Source of the DNA: Flavipsychrobacter sp.
GTDB lineage: Bacteria; Bacteroidota; Bacteroidia; Chitinophagales; Chitinophagaceae
Assembly (NCBI GenBank): GCA_017849575.1
Contig: JAFIGV010000019.1
Location: 434,001 to 498,000 of the forward strand
Reading direction: 5' to 3'
DNA length: 64,000 nucleotides
Under the pieces are notes generated by a model. The model made no database searches and had not been told where the DNA came from. It saw only the letters and a program-made list of their open reading frames with translations. The stretch's first letter is position 1, and each line of letters starts with the position of its first letter. Positions 1 to 7,037 of the stretch are shown piece by piece. The position numbers were made by a program, and so were the translations under genes.

Positions 1-722
1 ATGGCGTTGAGGTGGTTTGCAGATTTACCCACGATGCGCACTACTTCACTGTCTTCCGCATTGTAAAAAAGTGTAGCACCGGGTTGCATGCCTAGCAGAT
101 ATTGTTCAAACTGACTGCAATAATTTTCATAGGTGGGAAACACGTTGATATGATCCCAGGCAATGCCGTTGAGTACGCTGATGTGGGGATGGTAAAAGAA
201 AATTTTGGGTCGTTTTTCGATCACTGAAGCCGGATATTCATCGCCTTCCAGTACAATTGCCGGAGCATCGCTTAGCTGTACACTTTGTGCAAAACCGGGT
301 ACTTTGGCACCTACCAGGTAATCAAAGTTCTGCCCCGTTTTCCGGAGGATATGCATGAGCATTGACGTGATGGTTGTCTTTCCGTGGCTGCCGGCGATCA
401 CGACACGTCTTTTGTCGCGGCACACTTCATACACATACTGCGGGAAAGAAAATACGGGTATGCTTAGTTGCTGTGCACGAAGCAGTTCGGGATTATCTGC
501 CTTCGCGTGCATGCCGAGGACTATGGCGTCAATACCTTCTGTTATTTTTTCCGGAAACCATCCCGTAGCTGGAGGAAGGATGCCTGCCGCTTCCAGATTG
601 GTTTTCGCCGGGTCGTTGATTTCGTCATCACTTCCGGTTACCCTATTGCCTTGTCTCAGTAATGCGAGCGCCAGTTGATGCATGATGGCGCCACCTATTG
701 CTATAAAGTGTATATGCTTCAT
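1..722 (-). CDS. mpl: Mur ligase family protein, Mpl/MurC-like (partial, 5' end only)
   Basis: Reading the minus strand from the ATG at 722 gives 240 uninterrupted codons that leave the window at its left edge, so the C-terminus is missing. The N-terminus is a Rossmann-like MurC/Mpl domain (MKHIHFIAIGGAIMHQ), followed by the P-loop GSHGKTT at residues 111-117 and an LEGDEYP segment near residue 160. Mur ligases of this group join a peptide to UDP-N-acetylmuramate in the cytoplasm; Mpl recycles tripeptide L-Ala-D-Glu-meso-DAP. The wording of the N-terminus fits the Bacteroidota Mpl-like group better than MurC, but without the C-terminal domain the substrate cannot be settled. It is divergent from a small lipoprotein gene. 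Confidence 0.85.
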   Translation of the reverse strand, partial: MKHIHFIAIGGAIMHQLALALLRQGNRVTGSDDEINDPAKTNLEAAGILPPATGWFPEKITEGIDAIVLGMHAKADNPELLRAQQLSIPVFSFPQYVYEVCRDKRRVVIAGSHGKTTITSMLMHILRKTGQNFDYLVGAKVPGFAQSVQLSDAPAIVLEGDEYPASVIEKRPKIFFYHPHISVLNGIAWDHINVFPTYENYCSQFEQYLLGMQPGATLFYNAEDSEVVRIVGKSANHLNA

Positions 723-740
723 TAATTTTTCTTAGCTTTA

Positions 741-773
741 CAAATCTATCTAAGAGGTTTTATAGTTTGCAAA
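741..773 (-). promoter_or_regulatory. Bacteroidota-type promoter for the Mur ligase gene
   Basis: On the minus strand a TTTG (773-770) is followed after 21 bases by TAGATTTG (748-741), which fits the Bacteroidota sigma consensus TTTG / TAnnTTTG. It would start transcription about 15 bases before the ATG at 722. This is motif matching only. Confidence 0.55.
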
Positions 774-774
774 A

Positions 775-924
775 ATGTCAATCAATAATATGAAAGCAAT
801 TTCCACATTTCGTCGCGTTGTACCTGTGTTGGCGGTAGTAGCCCTGGCAATGCTTGCTTCCTGTGCATCCAACAAGAAGTATGGCTGTCCCAATAAGCTT
901 CAGATCACTCACGTTCTTCGATAA
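775..924 (+). CDS. tiny lipoprotein (49 aa)
   Basis: A short ORF starting at the ATG at 775 (or the in-frame ATG at 790) encodes 49 residues. It has a basic N-terminus, a hydrophobic stretch and a lipobox ending in LASC, so Cys34 would be the lipidated residue and only about 16 residues remain after processing, including KKYGCP. Tiny lipoproteins with a KYGCP-like segment are, from memory, recurrent in Bacteroidota, but I know no function. A clean intrinsic terminator follows 26 bases after the stop, which supports a real transcription unit. It is divergent from the Mur ligase gene. Confidence 0.7.
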   Translation: MSINNMKAISTFRRVVPVLAVVALAMLASCASNKKYGCPNKLQITHVLR

Positions 925-950
925 TAAACTGATTTTTAAAAGCCAATCTG

Positions 951-980
951 AGGTTGATAAGCAATTATCAACCTTTTGTT
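951..980 (+). terminator. intrinsic terminator after the tiny lipoprotein gene
   Basis: A perfect 10-bp stem, AGGTTGATAA (951-960) and TTATCAACCT (965-974), closes a GCAA loop and is followed by a T-rich run. Confidence 0.8.
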
Positions 981-1039
981 ATTTAGTGTTTGGTGATGAT
1001 GACCGTGTTTTTTGCTAATCAATAATCGAACTTTGCTCC

Positions 1040-1480
1040 ATGATCGTTGATACTACCTACTACGAACGCTGTATCAATACGCTTGAGAAAGCATATGGTC
1101 TGCTACTAAAGGCAGATACCGGGAATATTGATTACGATATGTACCGTTCGGCTTGTGTCAAGGAATTTGAAATTATACTGGAACAAAGCGGAAAGCTTCT
1201 GCGAAAGGTTTTAAAACCGTATTCACATTCCTCCAGGGCAGTGGACAGGCTTTTTTTTAATGATGTATTTCGACAAGCTTCTTTGAGGGAAATTATTACA
1301 ACGGAAATGTGCGAACATTTTCTGGAATACCGCGAGAACCGAAATAATACTGCCCACGATTACGGAGTAGATTTTGCAGAAGAGACGCTTCTTTTGCTTC
1401 CTCGATTTATTGAAGATGCCCGCGTTTTTGCGGAAGCCATTAAAAAGCAAAACCATGCTGCTGAGGGAGAAAGATCGTGA
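1040..1480 (+). CDS. hepT: HepT-like HEPN toxin of a HEPN-MNT toxin-antitoxin pair
   Basis: This 146-residue protein resembles the HI0074/HepT family, all-helical HEPN-domain RNases. Near residues 98-105 it carries RNNTAHDY, which matches the RX4HXY active-site motif; in the family the Arg and His cut RNA and the Tyr is the site that the antitoxin AMPylates. The next gene, 26 bases of overlap downstream, is the matching nucleotidyltransferase. Just upstream of the ATG lies GAACTTTG (1028-1035), a one-base departure from the TAnnTTTG promoter element, ending four bases before the start codon, so the transcript may have almost no leader. An alternative reading is the neutral label nucleotidyltransferase substrate-binding protein; the intact motif favours an active toxin. 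Confidence 0.85.
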   Translation: MIVDTTYYERCINTLEKAYGLLLKADTGNIDYDMYRSACVKEFEIILEQSGKLLRKVLKPYSHSSRAVDRLFFNDVFRQASLREIITTEMCEHFLEYRENRNNTAHDYGVDFAEETLLLLPRFIEDARVFAEAIKKQNHAAEGERS

Positions 1481-1763
1481 ACGCCTGACTCAATTCTTTT
1501 CAGAGTTGCAGATACCGGTGGAAATCTGGGCTTATGGCAGCCGGGTAACCGGAGAAGCACACGAAGGCAGCGACCTCGACCTTGTCATTCGTACGGCTAA
1601 CCTGCAAAAATTACCACTGGACATTTTACTGGACTTGCAGGGAAAAATTCAGCGTAGTACCATTCCCATCATTGTAGAATTATTTGATTGGGCAAGATTG
1701 CCCGAGTCTTTTCATGCGAATATTGAAGCGCAGCATGAAGTTCTGTTTAGCAATATCGTTTAG
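1455..1763 (+). CDS. mntA: MntA-like nucleotidyltransferase antitoxin
   Basis: I take the ATG at 1455 because it begins the conserved domain and gives 102 residues, the usual length; an in-frame extension back to 1374 lies inside the toxin gene. The protein contains YGSRVTG followed by GSDLDLVI, which together satisfy the GSX10DXD signature of minimal nucleotidyltransferases. In characterised HepT-MntA pairs this enzyme neutralises the toxin by adding AMP units to the Tyr of RX4HXY. The 26-base overlap with the toxin gene suggests translational coupling, with the toxin encoded first. Confidence 0.85.
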   Translation: MLLREKDRERLTQFFSELQIPVEIWAYGSRVTGEAHEGSDLDLVIRTANLQKLPLDILLDLQGKIQRSTIPIIVELFDWARLPESFHANIEAQHEVLFSNIV

Positions 1764-1907
1764 CGACTGATGCTATCCTGAGCGAAAAGAATTCCCTACG
1801 TGCCATTTCCCTTTATCCTCCTCTAACTTAATCGAAGAATCATCTCGGGGCTTATATTGATTTTTTTGTTTTTACGGATTATATTGTAAGTGAATAAAAA
1901 AAGCGAT

Positions 1908-2654
1908 ATGGACACGAATAGAAAATATGTTGCGCTGGTAACAGGCGCCACCGGCGGACTCGGCACTGCCATCTGCAAGCGCCTGGCAGATGATGGCTTT
2001 CATGTAATAGCCAATTACAACAACAAAGAGAAGGCAGAAAAATGGCGGGAAAAAATGAAAGGAGAAGGCTATGATTTTGACATGCATCAGGCGGACGTAG
2101 GCGACTTTGAAGCCGTGGGTAAAATGATTAGTGATATTGAACAGTCCATTGGTCCAATAGATGTGCTGGTCAACAATGCAGGCATCACCCGCGATGGTCA
2201 GTTTAGGAAAATGAGCAAAGAAAATTGGGATGCCGTCATTCGCACCAACCTCGACAGCGTGTTTAATTGCACCCGCCATGTCATCAATCAAATGATGGAT
2301 CGCAACTATGGTCGTATCATCAATATATCATCCGTCAATGGTCAGCGCGGTCAGTTTGGACAAGCCAACTACTCGGCTGCAAAAGCGGGCATGCACGGCT
2401 TTACTAAAACGCTTGCCATGGAGGTAGCGCGCAAGGGCATTACGGTTAATACCATTTCACCCGGCTATATTGCCACCGATATGGTTATGGCTGTAGCCGA
2501 AGAAGTGCGCAATAAAATAGTTTCTGAAATACCCGTGGGTCGCCTCGGCGGTACCGAAGAGATTGCACACCTCGTGTCTTTTCTGGCTTCTAAAGAAACG
2601 AGCTTTATTACCGGTGCTAACTACGCGATCAACGGCGGGCAGCACGTGTATTAA
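1908..2654 (+). CDS. phaB: PhaB-type acetoacetyl-CoA / 3-oxoacyl reductase (SDR family)
   Basis: The 248-residue protein is a classical short-chain dehydrogenase: TGATGGLG at residues 12-19 for the dinucleotide, NNAG near 89-92, Asn114, catalytic Ser141/142, and YSAAK with Tyr155 and Lys159. The segment NGQRGQFGQANYS is typical of PhaB, which reduces acetoacetyl-CoA to 3-hydroxybutyryl-CoA with NADPH, but FabG-like activity cannot be excluded and no phaA or phaC is present in the window. I chose the ATG at 1908 over an in-frame GTG at 1890 because family homology starts just after it. It converges on the oxygenase gene. Confidence 0.82.
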   Translation: MDTNRKYVALVTGATGGLGTAICKRLADDGFHVIANYNNKEKAEKWREKMKGEGYDFDMHQADVGDFEAVGKMISDIEQSIGPIDVLVNNAGITRDGQFRKMSKENWDAVIRTNLDSVFNCTRHVINQMMDRNYGRIINISSVNGQRGQFGQANYSAAKAGMHGFTKTLAMEVARKGITVNTISPGYIATDMVMAVAEEVRNKIVSEIPVGRLGGTEEIAHLVSFLASKETSFITGANYAINGGQHVY

Positions 2655-2669
2655 TGCCTTGTTGCAAAC

Positions 2670-3611
2670 TTATTTTTTCAAGCCGATTTCCCTCAGCCGC
2701 TCATCAAGGTATTCGCCGGCAGTGTAGTCTTCGTAAACTTTGGGATGTGCAGCATCGATGCAACTTTCCAGACAGGCGAGGCTCATACTGCTTTTGGGGT
2801 GCAGGAAAAAAGGGATCGAAAACCGTGACGAACCCCATTTTTCGCGCGGAGGATTTACTACCCGATGGGTGGTGGATTTAAGTCGGTTATTCGTAAGCCG
2901 TTGCAACATATCGCCTACGTTCACTACAATTTGTTCGGGCAGTGAAGTGACGCCAACCCATTCGTTCTGTTTTGTCAATATCTGCAAACCATCTGCGGAT
3001 GCACCCACAAGCAAAGTGATCAGGTTAATGTCTTCATGCTGTTCCGCACGAATAGCAGACTGTGGCTCCTGGGTGATAGGCGGGTAATGAATGGCGCGCA
3101 GTATGGAATTTCCGTTGTGCACGTGCTCGTCAAAAAACTGCTCAGGAAGCCCAAGATATAGAGCGATGGCGCGCAGCAATGCAAAGCCCGACCGCTCAAA
3201 ACCTTTGTATGCTTGCTCAAGTGTCGGCGCAAAACCCGGCACTTCATCTACAAAAACATTTTCCGGATACTGGTCTTTCACCGGGTCATCGTCTTCCACC
3301 ACTTGTCCAAACTGAAAAAATTCTTTCAGGTCGGGAGCCTCATAACCTTTAGCATGTTCGCGACCAAAGGAAGTGTAGCCGCGTTGCCCGGCGAGTTCCG
3401 GAATCTCGTACTTCTCTTTAGTGGCAACCGGCAACGAAAAAAATTGCTGTACCTGATCATAAAGATCCGCAATCAATTCATCAGAAATACCATGATTTTT
3501 TACCGCTACAAACCCAACTTCTTCATAGGCTTTGCCCAGTTGCTGCACAAAATCTTTCTTTTGCTGTTCCGTGCCGTTTGTGAAGTGCGAGAGATCTACT
3601 ACAGGTATCAT
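2670..3611 (-). CDS. 2-oxoglutarate/Fe(II) oxygenase, isopenicillin N synthase-like family
   Basis: The 313-residue protein has the DIOX_N type N-terminus (MIPVVDLSHF) and the 2OG-Fe(II) domain with all expected ligands: His192 and Asp194 in QHEDIN, His249 in STTHRVV, and the RxS co-substrate motif as Arg263/Ser265 in SRFSIP. Such non-haem iron enzymes use oxygen and usually 2-oxoglutarate to hydroxylate, desaturate or cyclise a small molecule. The substrate cannot be read from the sequence. It stands between convergent phaB and a lipoprotein gene in the same direction 35 bases upstream, so the two may be cotranscribed. Confidence 0.85.
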   Translation of the reverse strand: MIPVVDLSHFTNGTEQQKKDFVQQLGKAYEEVGFVAVKNHGISDELIADLYDQVQQFFSLPVATKEKYEIPELAGQRGYTSFGREHAKGYEAPDLKEFFQFGQVVEDDDPVKDQYPENVFVDEVPGFAPTLEQAYKGFERSGFALLRAIALYLGLPEQFFDEHVHNGNSILRAIHYPPITQEPQSAIRAEQHEDINLITLLVGASADGLQILTKQNEWVGVTSLPEQIVVNVGDMLQRLTNNRLKSTTHRVVNPPREKWGSSRFSIPFFLHPKSSMSLACLESCIDAAHPKVYEDYTAGEYLDERLREIGLKK

Positions 3612-3646
3612 AAGTGGGTGTTTTTTTCTGAAGAAATAAAGTTAGT

Positions 3647-4090
3647 TTACTTAAACGAGTAAGCCTTAAGGTATCGCATTTTGATACTGTTCCTTTCCGC
3701 TTCAATGAGGAAATATTCTTTGAAGCTGCTGTCGCTACCATGGTGAAAACCGATAATGTACGAATAGGGCGCTGTTCCTTTTTTTACTTCGGGAATGATG
3801 GGCTCGTCTGCCTTTGGCATGGTAATCTGCGTTGAGGCGTCATATTTACGATAGGTCACCAGCACCTCATATACGCCCTTGTCACTTTTGGGTGTGCTGA
3901 TCACTTCCACCGAAAAATAGTGCTCATTGAGTTTATCGTTGATTCGTTGCCGTGCCGATGCTACGACCTTGTTTGGCGCAGGGGCTTGAGTTGCAGGAGC
4001 TTGCTCCGGTGTTGGAGGAGCAAGAGCGCTGTGGCGCGCTTCACGACAGGCAGAAAATAAACAAATAAGTAGCAGCAAACGGGCGTTCAT
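3647..4090 (-). CDS. hypothetical lipoprotein
   Basis: The start at 4090 (MNARLLLLICLFSAC) gives a clean lipoprotein signal with a lipobox and Cys15; the ORF extends further upstream in frame but that extension crosses the dapD promoter region and has no signal-like sequence. The mature 133 residues have a Pro/Ala-rich linker and then a beta-rich domain with the segments VLVTYRKYD and PYSYIIGFHHG. I do not recognise a family. It is divergent from dapD. Confidence 0.65.
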   Translation of the reverse strand: MNARLLLLICLFSACREARHSALAPPTPEQAPATQAPAPNKVVASARQRINDKLNEHYFSVEVISTPKSDKGVYEVLVTYRKYDASTQITMPKADEPIIPEVKKGTAPYSYIIGFHHGSDSSFKEYFLIEAERNSIKMRYLKAYSFK

Positions 4091-4114
4091 AAGCGGCACA
4101 AAAATAGGGGCTGC

Positions 4115-4145
4115 GTTGGTACTAATCTCCGTTCCGCTATCTTTG
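4115..4145 (+). promoter_or_regulatory. promoter of dapD
   Basis: GTTG (4115-4118) and TATCTTTG (4138-4145) are 19 bases apart, one mismatch from the TTTG-N19-TAnnTTTG consensus, and lie 26 bases before the dapD ATG. Confidence 0.6.
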
Positions 4146-4170
4146 GCAGCACAAAACATTTATCGCAGCA

Positions 4171-4983
4171 ATGTCTTTACAACAGCAAATAGAAGCCGCA
4201 TACAGCAACCGCGATTTACTGAAAGAATCCGCTTATCGGGACGCTGTGCGTGCGGTGATCGAAGAGGTGGATAAGGGAAGGCTTAGGGTGGCGCAACCCA
4301 CTGAAACGGGCTGGGTAGTAGAACAATGGGTGAAGCAGGCAATACTCCTCTATTTTGCTATTCAACCCATGCAAACCTGGGATGTGGCGCCCTTTGAGTT
4401 TTATGACAAGATGCTCCTGAAAAAAGATTATGCAACCCTCGGTGTGCGGGCAGTGCCGCATGCCGTAGCGCGCTATGGCGCCTACCTTGCAAAGAATGTA
4501 GTGCTGATGCCCTCCTATGTAAATATTGGTGCGTATGTGGATGAAGGAACCATGGTAGATACCTGGGCTACGGTAGGCTCTTGCGCACAAATAGGCAAAG
4601 GCGTACATCTGAGTGGGGGCGTGGGTATTGGAGGCGTATTAGAGCCTTTGCAGGCAGCGCCCGTGATCATTGAAGACGGATGTTTTATTGGTTCACGCTG
4701 CATAGTTGTGGAAGGGGTAGTGGTGGAAAAAGAAGCGGTACTGGGTGCCAATGTGGTGCTAACGCAGTCCACAAAGATTATTGATGTAAGCGGTGCCGAG
4801 CCTGTGGAATACAAGGGGCGCGTGCCGGCGCGGAGCGTAGTGATACCGGGCAGCTATACCAAAAAATTTCCTGCCGGAGATTATCAGGTGAGTTGCGCGC
4901 TGATCATCGGACAACGAAAGCCTTCTACAGATTTGAAGACCAGTCTCAATGATGCACTAAGAGATTTCAACGTTTCGGTATAA
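4171..4983 (+). CDS. dapD: 2,3,4,5-tetrahydropyridine-2,6-dicarboxylate N-succinyltransferase
   Basis: The 270-residue protein matches DapD over its whole length: a helical N-terminal domain (residues 1-95) and a left-handed beta-helix of hexapeptide repeats (for example MPSYVNIGAYVDEGTMVDTW, residues 112-131), ending with the usual SVVIPGSYTKKFPAG region. It transfers a succinyl group from succinyl-CoA to tetrahydrodipicolinate in the succinylase branch of the lysine and meso-diaminopimelate pathway, in the cytoplasm. With the Mur ligases in this window it feeds peptidoglycan precursor synthesis. It is followed 24 bases later by the MscS channel gene in the same direction. Confidence 0.95.
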   Translation: MSLQQQIEAAYSNRDLLKESAYRDAVRAVIEEVDKGRLRVAQPTETGWVVEQWVKQAILLYFAIQPMQTWDVAPFEFYDKMLLKKDYATLGVRAVPHAVARYGAYLAKNVVLMPSYVNIGAYVDEGTMVDTWATVGSCAQIGKGVHLSGGVGIGGVLEPLQAAPVIIEDGCFIGSRCIVVEGVVVEKEAVLGANVVLTQSTKIIDVSGAEPVEYKGRVPARSVVIPGSYTKKFPAGDYQVSCALIIGQRKPSTDLKTSLNDALRDFNVSV

Positions 4984-5007
4984 TATTTATTCGCAAAAGA
5001 TTTCGTT

Positions 5008-6174
5008 ATGTGGGCGCTTATATTGCAAATCAACCTGCACCTGCTCGAGCAGCGGCTGGGCAACGAACGTGTCTCGAATATTCTTTGGTGCGTAGGTATC
5101 ATCTTCGCCACGCTTCTGCTCAAACGTCCGCTGTCGCGCTGGGTAGCAAAGTTGTGTGCCGTCATTGCCAACCGGTTCACCGACAAAAATCATGGAAGAC
5201 TTTTTCAGGACCTTACCGTTCGTCCGCTCGAATGGTTGCTTCAAACCTTGCTTTATTATATCGCAGTCAACCAGCTAACCATTTTCCTTCGCCAGGTAGT
5301 ATTTCGACGGCTACATGGCAGTCGTCTCACCATTGTACGGGTGAGCGACGTCGCCGATAAGATTTTTCAGTTCCTGCTTATTCTTTTTCTCACACTGGTC
5401 GTTTCCCGCATTGTGGACTTCATTTTTCAGGTACGGATCAGCAAGGCGAGGGCGGAAGATAACCGCGACCGCGAGCAATTATTTCCGCTGGTTAAGGAAG
5501 TGTTTAAAGTCATCTTTTGGACTATAGGCATTTTCTGGATCTTAGGAGATGTCTTCAACGTCAACATACCCGCGCTCATCACCGGGCTCGGCATTGGCGG
5601 TATCGCTATAGCGCTGGCTGCCAAAGAAAGCGTGGAAAATCTCTTTGCCGCGTTCACCATTCTGAGCGATAAACCCTTCAAGACCGGCGACGCCGTAAGG
5701 CTGGGCACATTTGAGGGTAGCGTTGAGCAAATCGGCTTCAGAAGTACAAGAGTCCGCAATGCCGATGGCTCGCTCTATATCATTCCCAATAAAACGCTGG
5801 TGAGCCAGAATCTCGAAAACCTTAGTCAGCGCGACACCCGAAAAGGGCGCATTGTGTTCTCGATAAAGTACGGTCTGTCGGAGCATGAACTTCGCACGCT
5901 TATCAAAGATTTGAAAGAAATGGTGCAGCAAACCCTGCATGTACAGGAACCTGTGGACGTTTTTGCGGATGCCTTTGGCGAAACGAGCTTCCAGCTTTCC
6001 ATCAACTACCATTTGCCCGAACCCCTGGCTGAAGGCGCCCGTGCAGATGCCATCAGGCAGGAAATTGCTTTGCAAGCCTTCCGAATGATTTCTGATGCAA
6101 CTAGGGCAGGAAATAGAGATGCAGTTGTTCAGGAGCCGTCCTCATCAAAACCGTTACCTGGCGACAACACTTAG
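5008..6174 (+). CDS. MscS-family mechanosensitive ion channel
   Basis: The 388-residue protein has about four predicted membrane segments in its first 200 residues and then the MscS core. The pore-lining helix and beta domain are seen in GIGGIAIALAAKESVENLF, SDKPFKTGDAVRLG, FEGSVEQIGFRSTRVR and SLYIIPN. Channels of this family sit in the inner membrane and open on hypo-osmotic stress to release solutes. It is longer at the N-terminus than E. coli MscS (286 residues), like many Bacteroidota paralogues. It lies 24 bases after dapD and ends one base before the convergent MlaE-type permease gene. Confidence 0.9.
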   Translation: MWALILQINLHLLEQRLGNERVSNILWCVGIIFATLLLKRPLSRWVAKLCAVIANRFTDKNHGRLFQDLTVRPLEWLLQTLLYYIAVNQLTIFLRQVVFRRLHGSRLTIVRVSDVADKIFQFLLILFLTLVVSRIVDFIFQVRISKARAEDNRDREQLFPLVKEVFKVIFWTIGIFWILGDVFNVNIPALITGLGIGGIAIALAAKESVENLFAAFTILSDKPFKTGDAVRLGTFEGSVEQIGFRSTRVRNADGSLYIIPNKTLVSQNLENLSQRDTRKGRIVFSIKYGLSEHELRTLIKDLKEMVQQTLHVQEPVDVFADAFGETSFQLSINYHLPEPLAEGARADAIRQEIALQAFRMISDATRAGNRDAVVQEPSSSKPLPGDNT

Positions 6175-6175
6175 G

Positions 6176-6919
6176 TCAGAGCAGCAAGACGGTGAGGATA
6201 TAATCTGCAAATAAGATAAGGATACAGCTTACCACCACAGCGGTAGTTGAAGCTCTTCCAATTTCCAGCGCTCCACCTTTCACATAATAGCCGTAATAGG
6301 CAGGAATGGTGGAGATGATAAACGCAAACGTAAATGCCTTCATCATGGCAAAGAACAGATTGTAGGGAAGAAAGCCTTGCGTCAGCCCCTGTTGAAATTG
6401 TTCTTTCGACAAAATGCTGGAAAACATACCGGCAATATAGCCGCCCCAGATGCTGGTGGCGATAGAGATGATGATGAGGCAAGGGACCATGATCAATGCC
6501 GCTACAATCTTAGGGAGTACAAGATAGGTCTTGGTATTGATGCCCATAATCTCGAGTGCATCTATTTGCTCGCTCACCCGCATATTGCCCAGTTCCGAAG
6601 CTATCTTCGACCCCACTACACCCGCCAGCACAATGCAGACCACCGTGGGCGATAATTCCAGAATGGATGAATCCCTTACGATGCCGGCTATGACAGGCTT
6701 GGGCACCAGCGGGCTGATGAGCTGATAGGCGGTTTGCACCGTAAGTACCATTCCGAGAAAGATAGAGATGATGAGCACGATAGGGAGCGAGCGTATCCCG
6801 ATATCGTTGCACTGTTCCATAAACTCTTTCCAGTACACCTGCCCGTTCTCCGGTTTTGAAAACGACCCTTTCAGCATCAACACAATTCTTCCAAAATGTT
6901 CCAGTACGTTCCTGATCAT
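6176..6919 (-). CDS. mlaE: MlaE-family ABC transporter permease
   Basis: The 247-residue protein is a YrbE/MlaE permease: an amphipathic N-terminal helix, about five membrane segments, and the conserved stretches SLPIVLIISIFLGMVLTVQT, LAGVVGSKIASELGNMRVSEQIDAL and ALEIGRASTTAVV. With MlaD and an MlaF ATPase it moves phospholipids between inner and outer membranes. The start at 6919 is preferred because a TAnnTTTG element sits just upstream of it and inside the longer ORF. The usual ATPase partner is not adjacent: the next gene downstream is convergent mscS and the upstream neighbour is an ABC-F protein, while an mlaD homologue lies at 42 kb. Confidence 0.88.
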   Translation of the reverse strand: MIRNVLEHFGRIVLMLKGSFSKPENGQVYWKEFMEQCNDIGIRSLPIVLIISIFLGMVLTVQTAYQLISPLVPKPVIAGIVRDSSILELSPTVVCIVLAGVVGSKIASELGNMRVSEQIDALEIMGINTKTYLVLPKIVAALIMVPCLIIISIATSIWGGYIAGMFSSILSKEQFQQGLTQGFLPYNLFFAMMKAFTFAFIISTIPAYYGYYVKGGALEIGRASTTAVVVSCILILFADYILTVLLL

Positions 6920-6925
6920 AAAAGA

Positions 6926-6933
6926 CAAATGTA
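6926..6933 (-). promoter_or_regulatory. -7 promoter element for the mlaE-like gene
   Basis: Minus-strand TACATTTG (6933-6926) ends six bases before the ATG at 6919, so the mRNA would be nearly leaderless. No convincing TTTG upstream element is seen. Confidence 0.45.
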
Positions 6934-6974
6934 GGTATAACGCTAAATAAAAATTCGTACCGCAACGGCAGAGC

Positions 6975-7009
6975 TTTGTGCGCTGGCGCGGCAAAAGGGG
7001 CTACTTTTG
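6975..7009 (+). promoter_or_regulatory. promoter of the ABC-F gene
   Basis: TTTG (6975-6978) and TACTTTTG (7002-7009) match the Bacteroidota elements, though the 23-base spacer is a little long. The position supports the ATG at 7038 as the start. Confidence 0.5.
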
Positions 7010-7037
7010 CTTCCATTTTATCAGTATTATATCCGGC

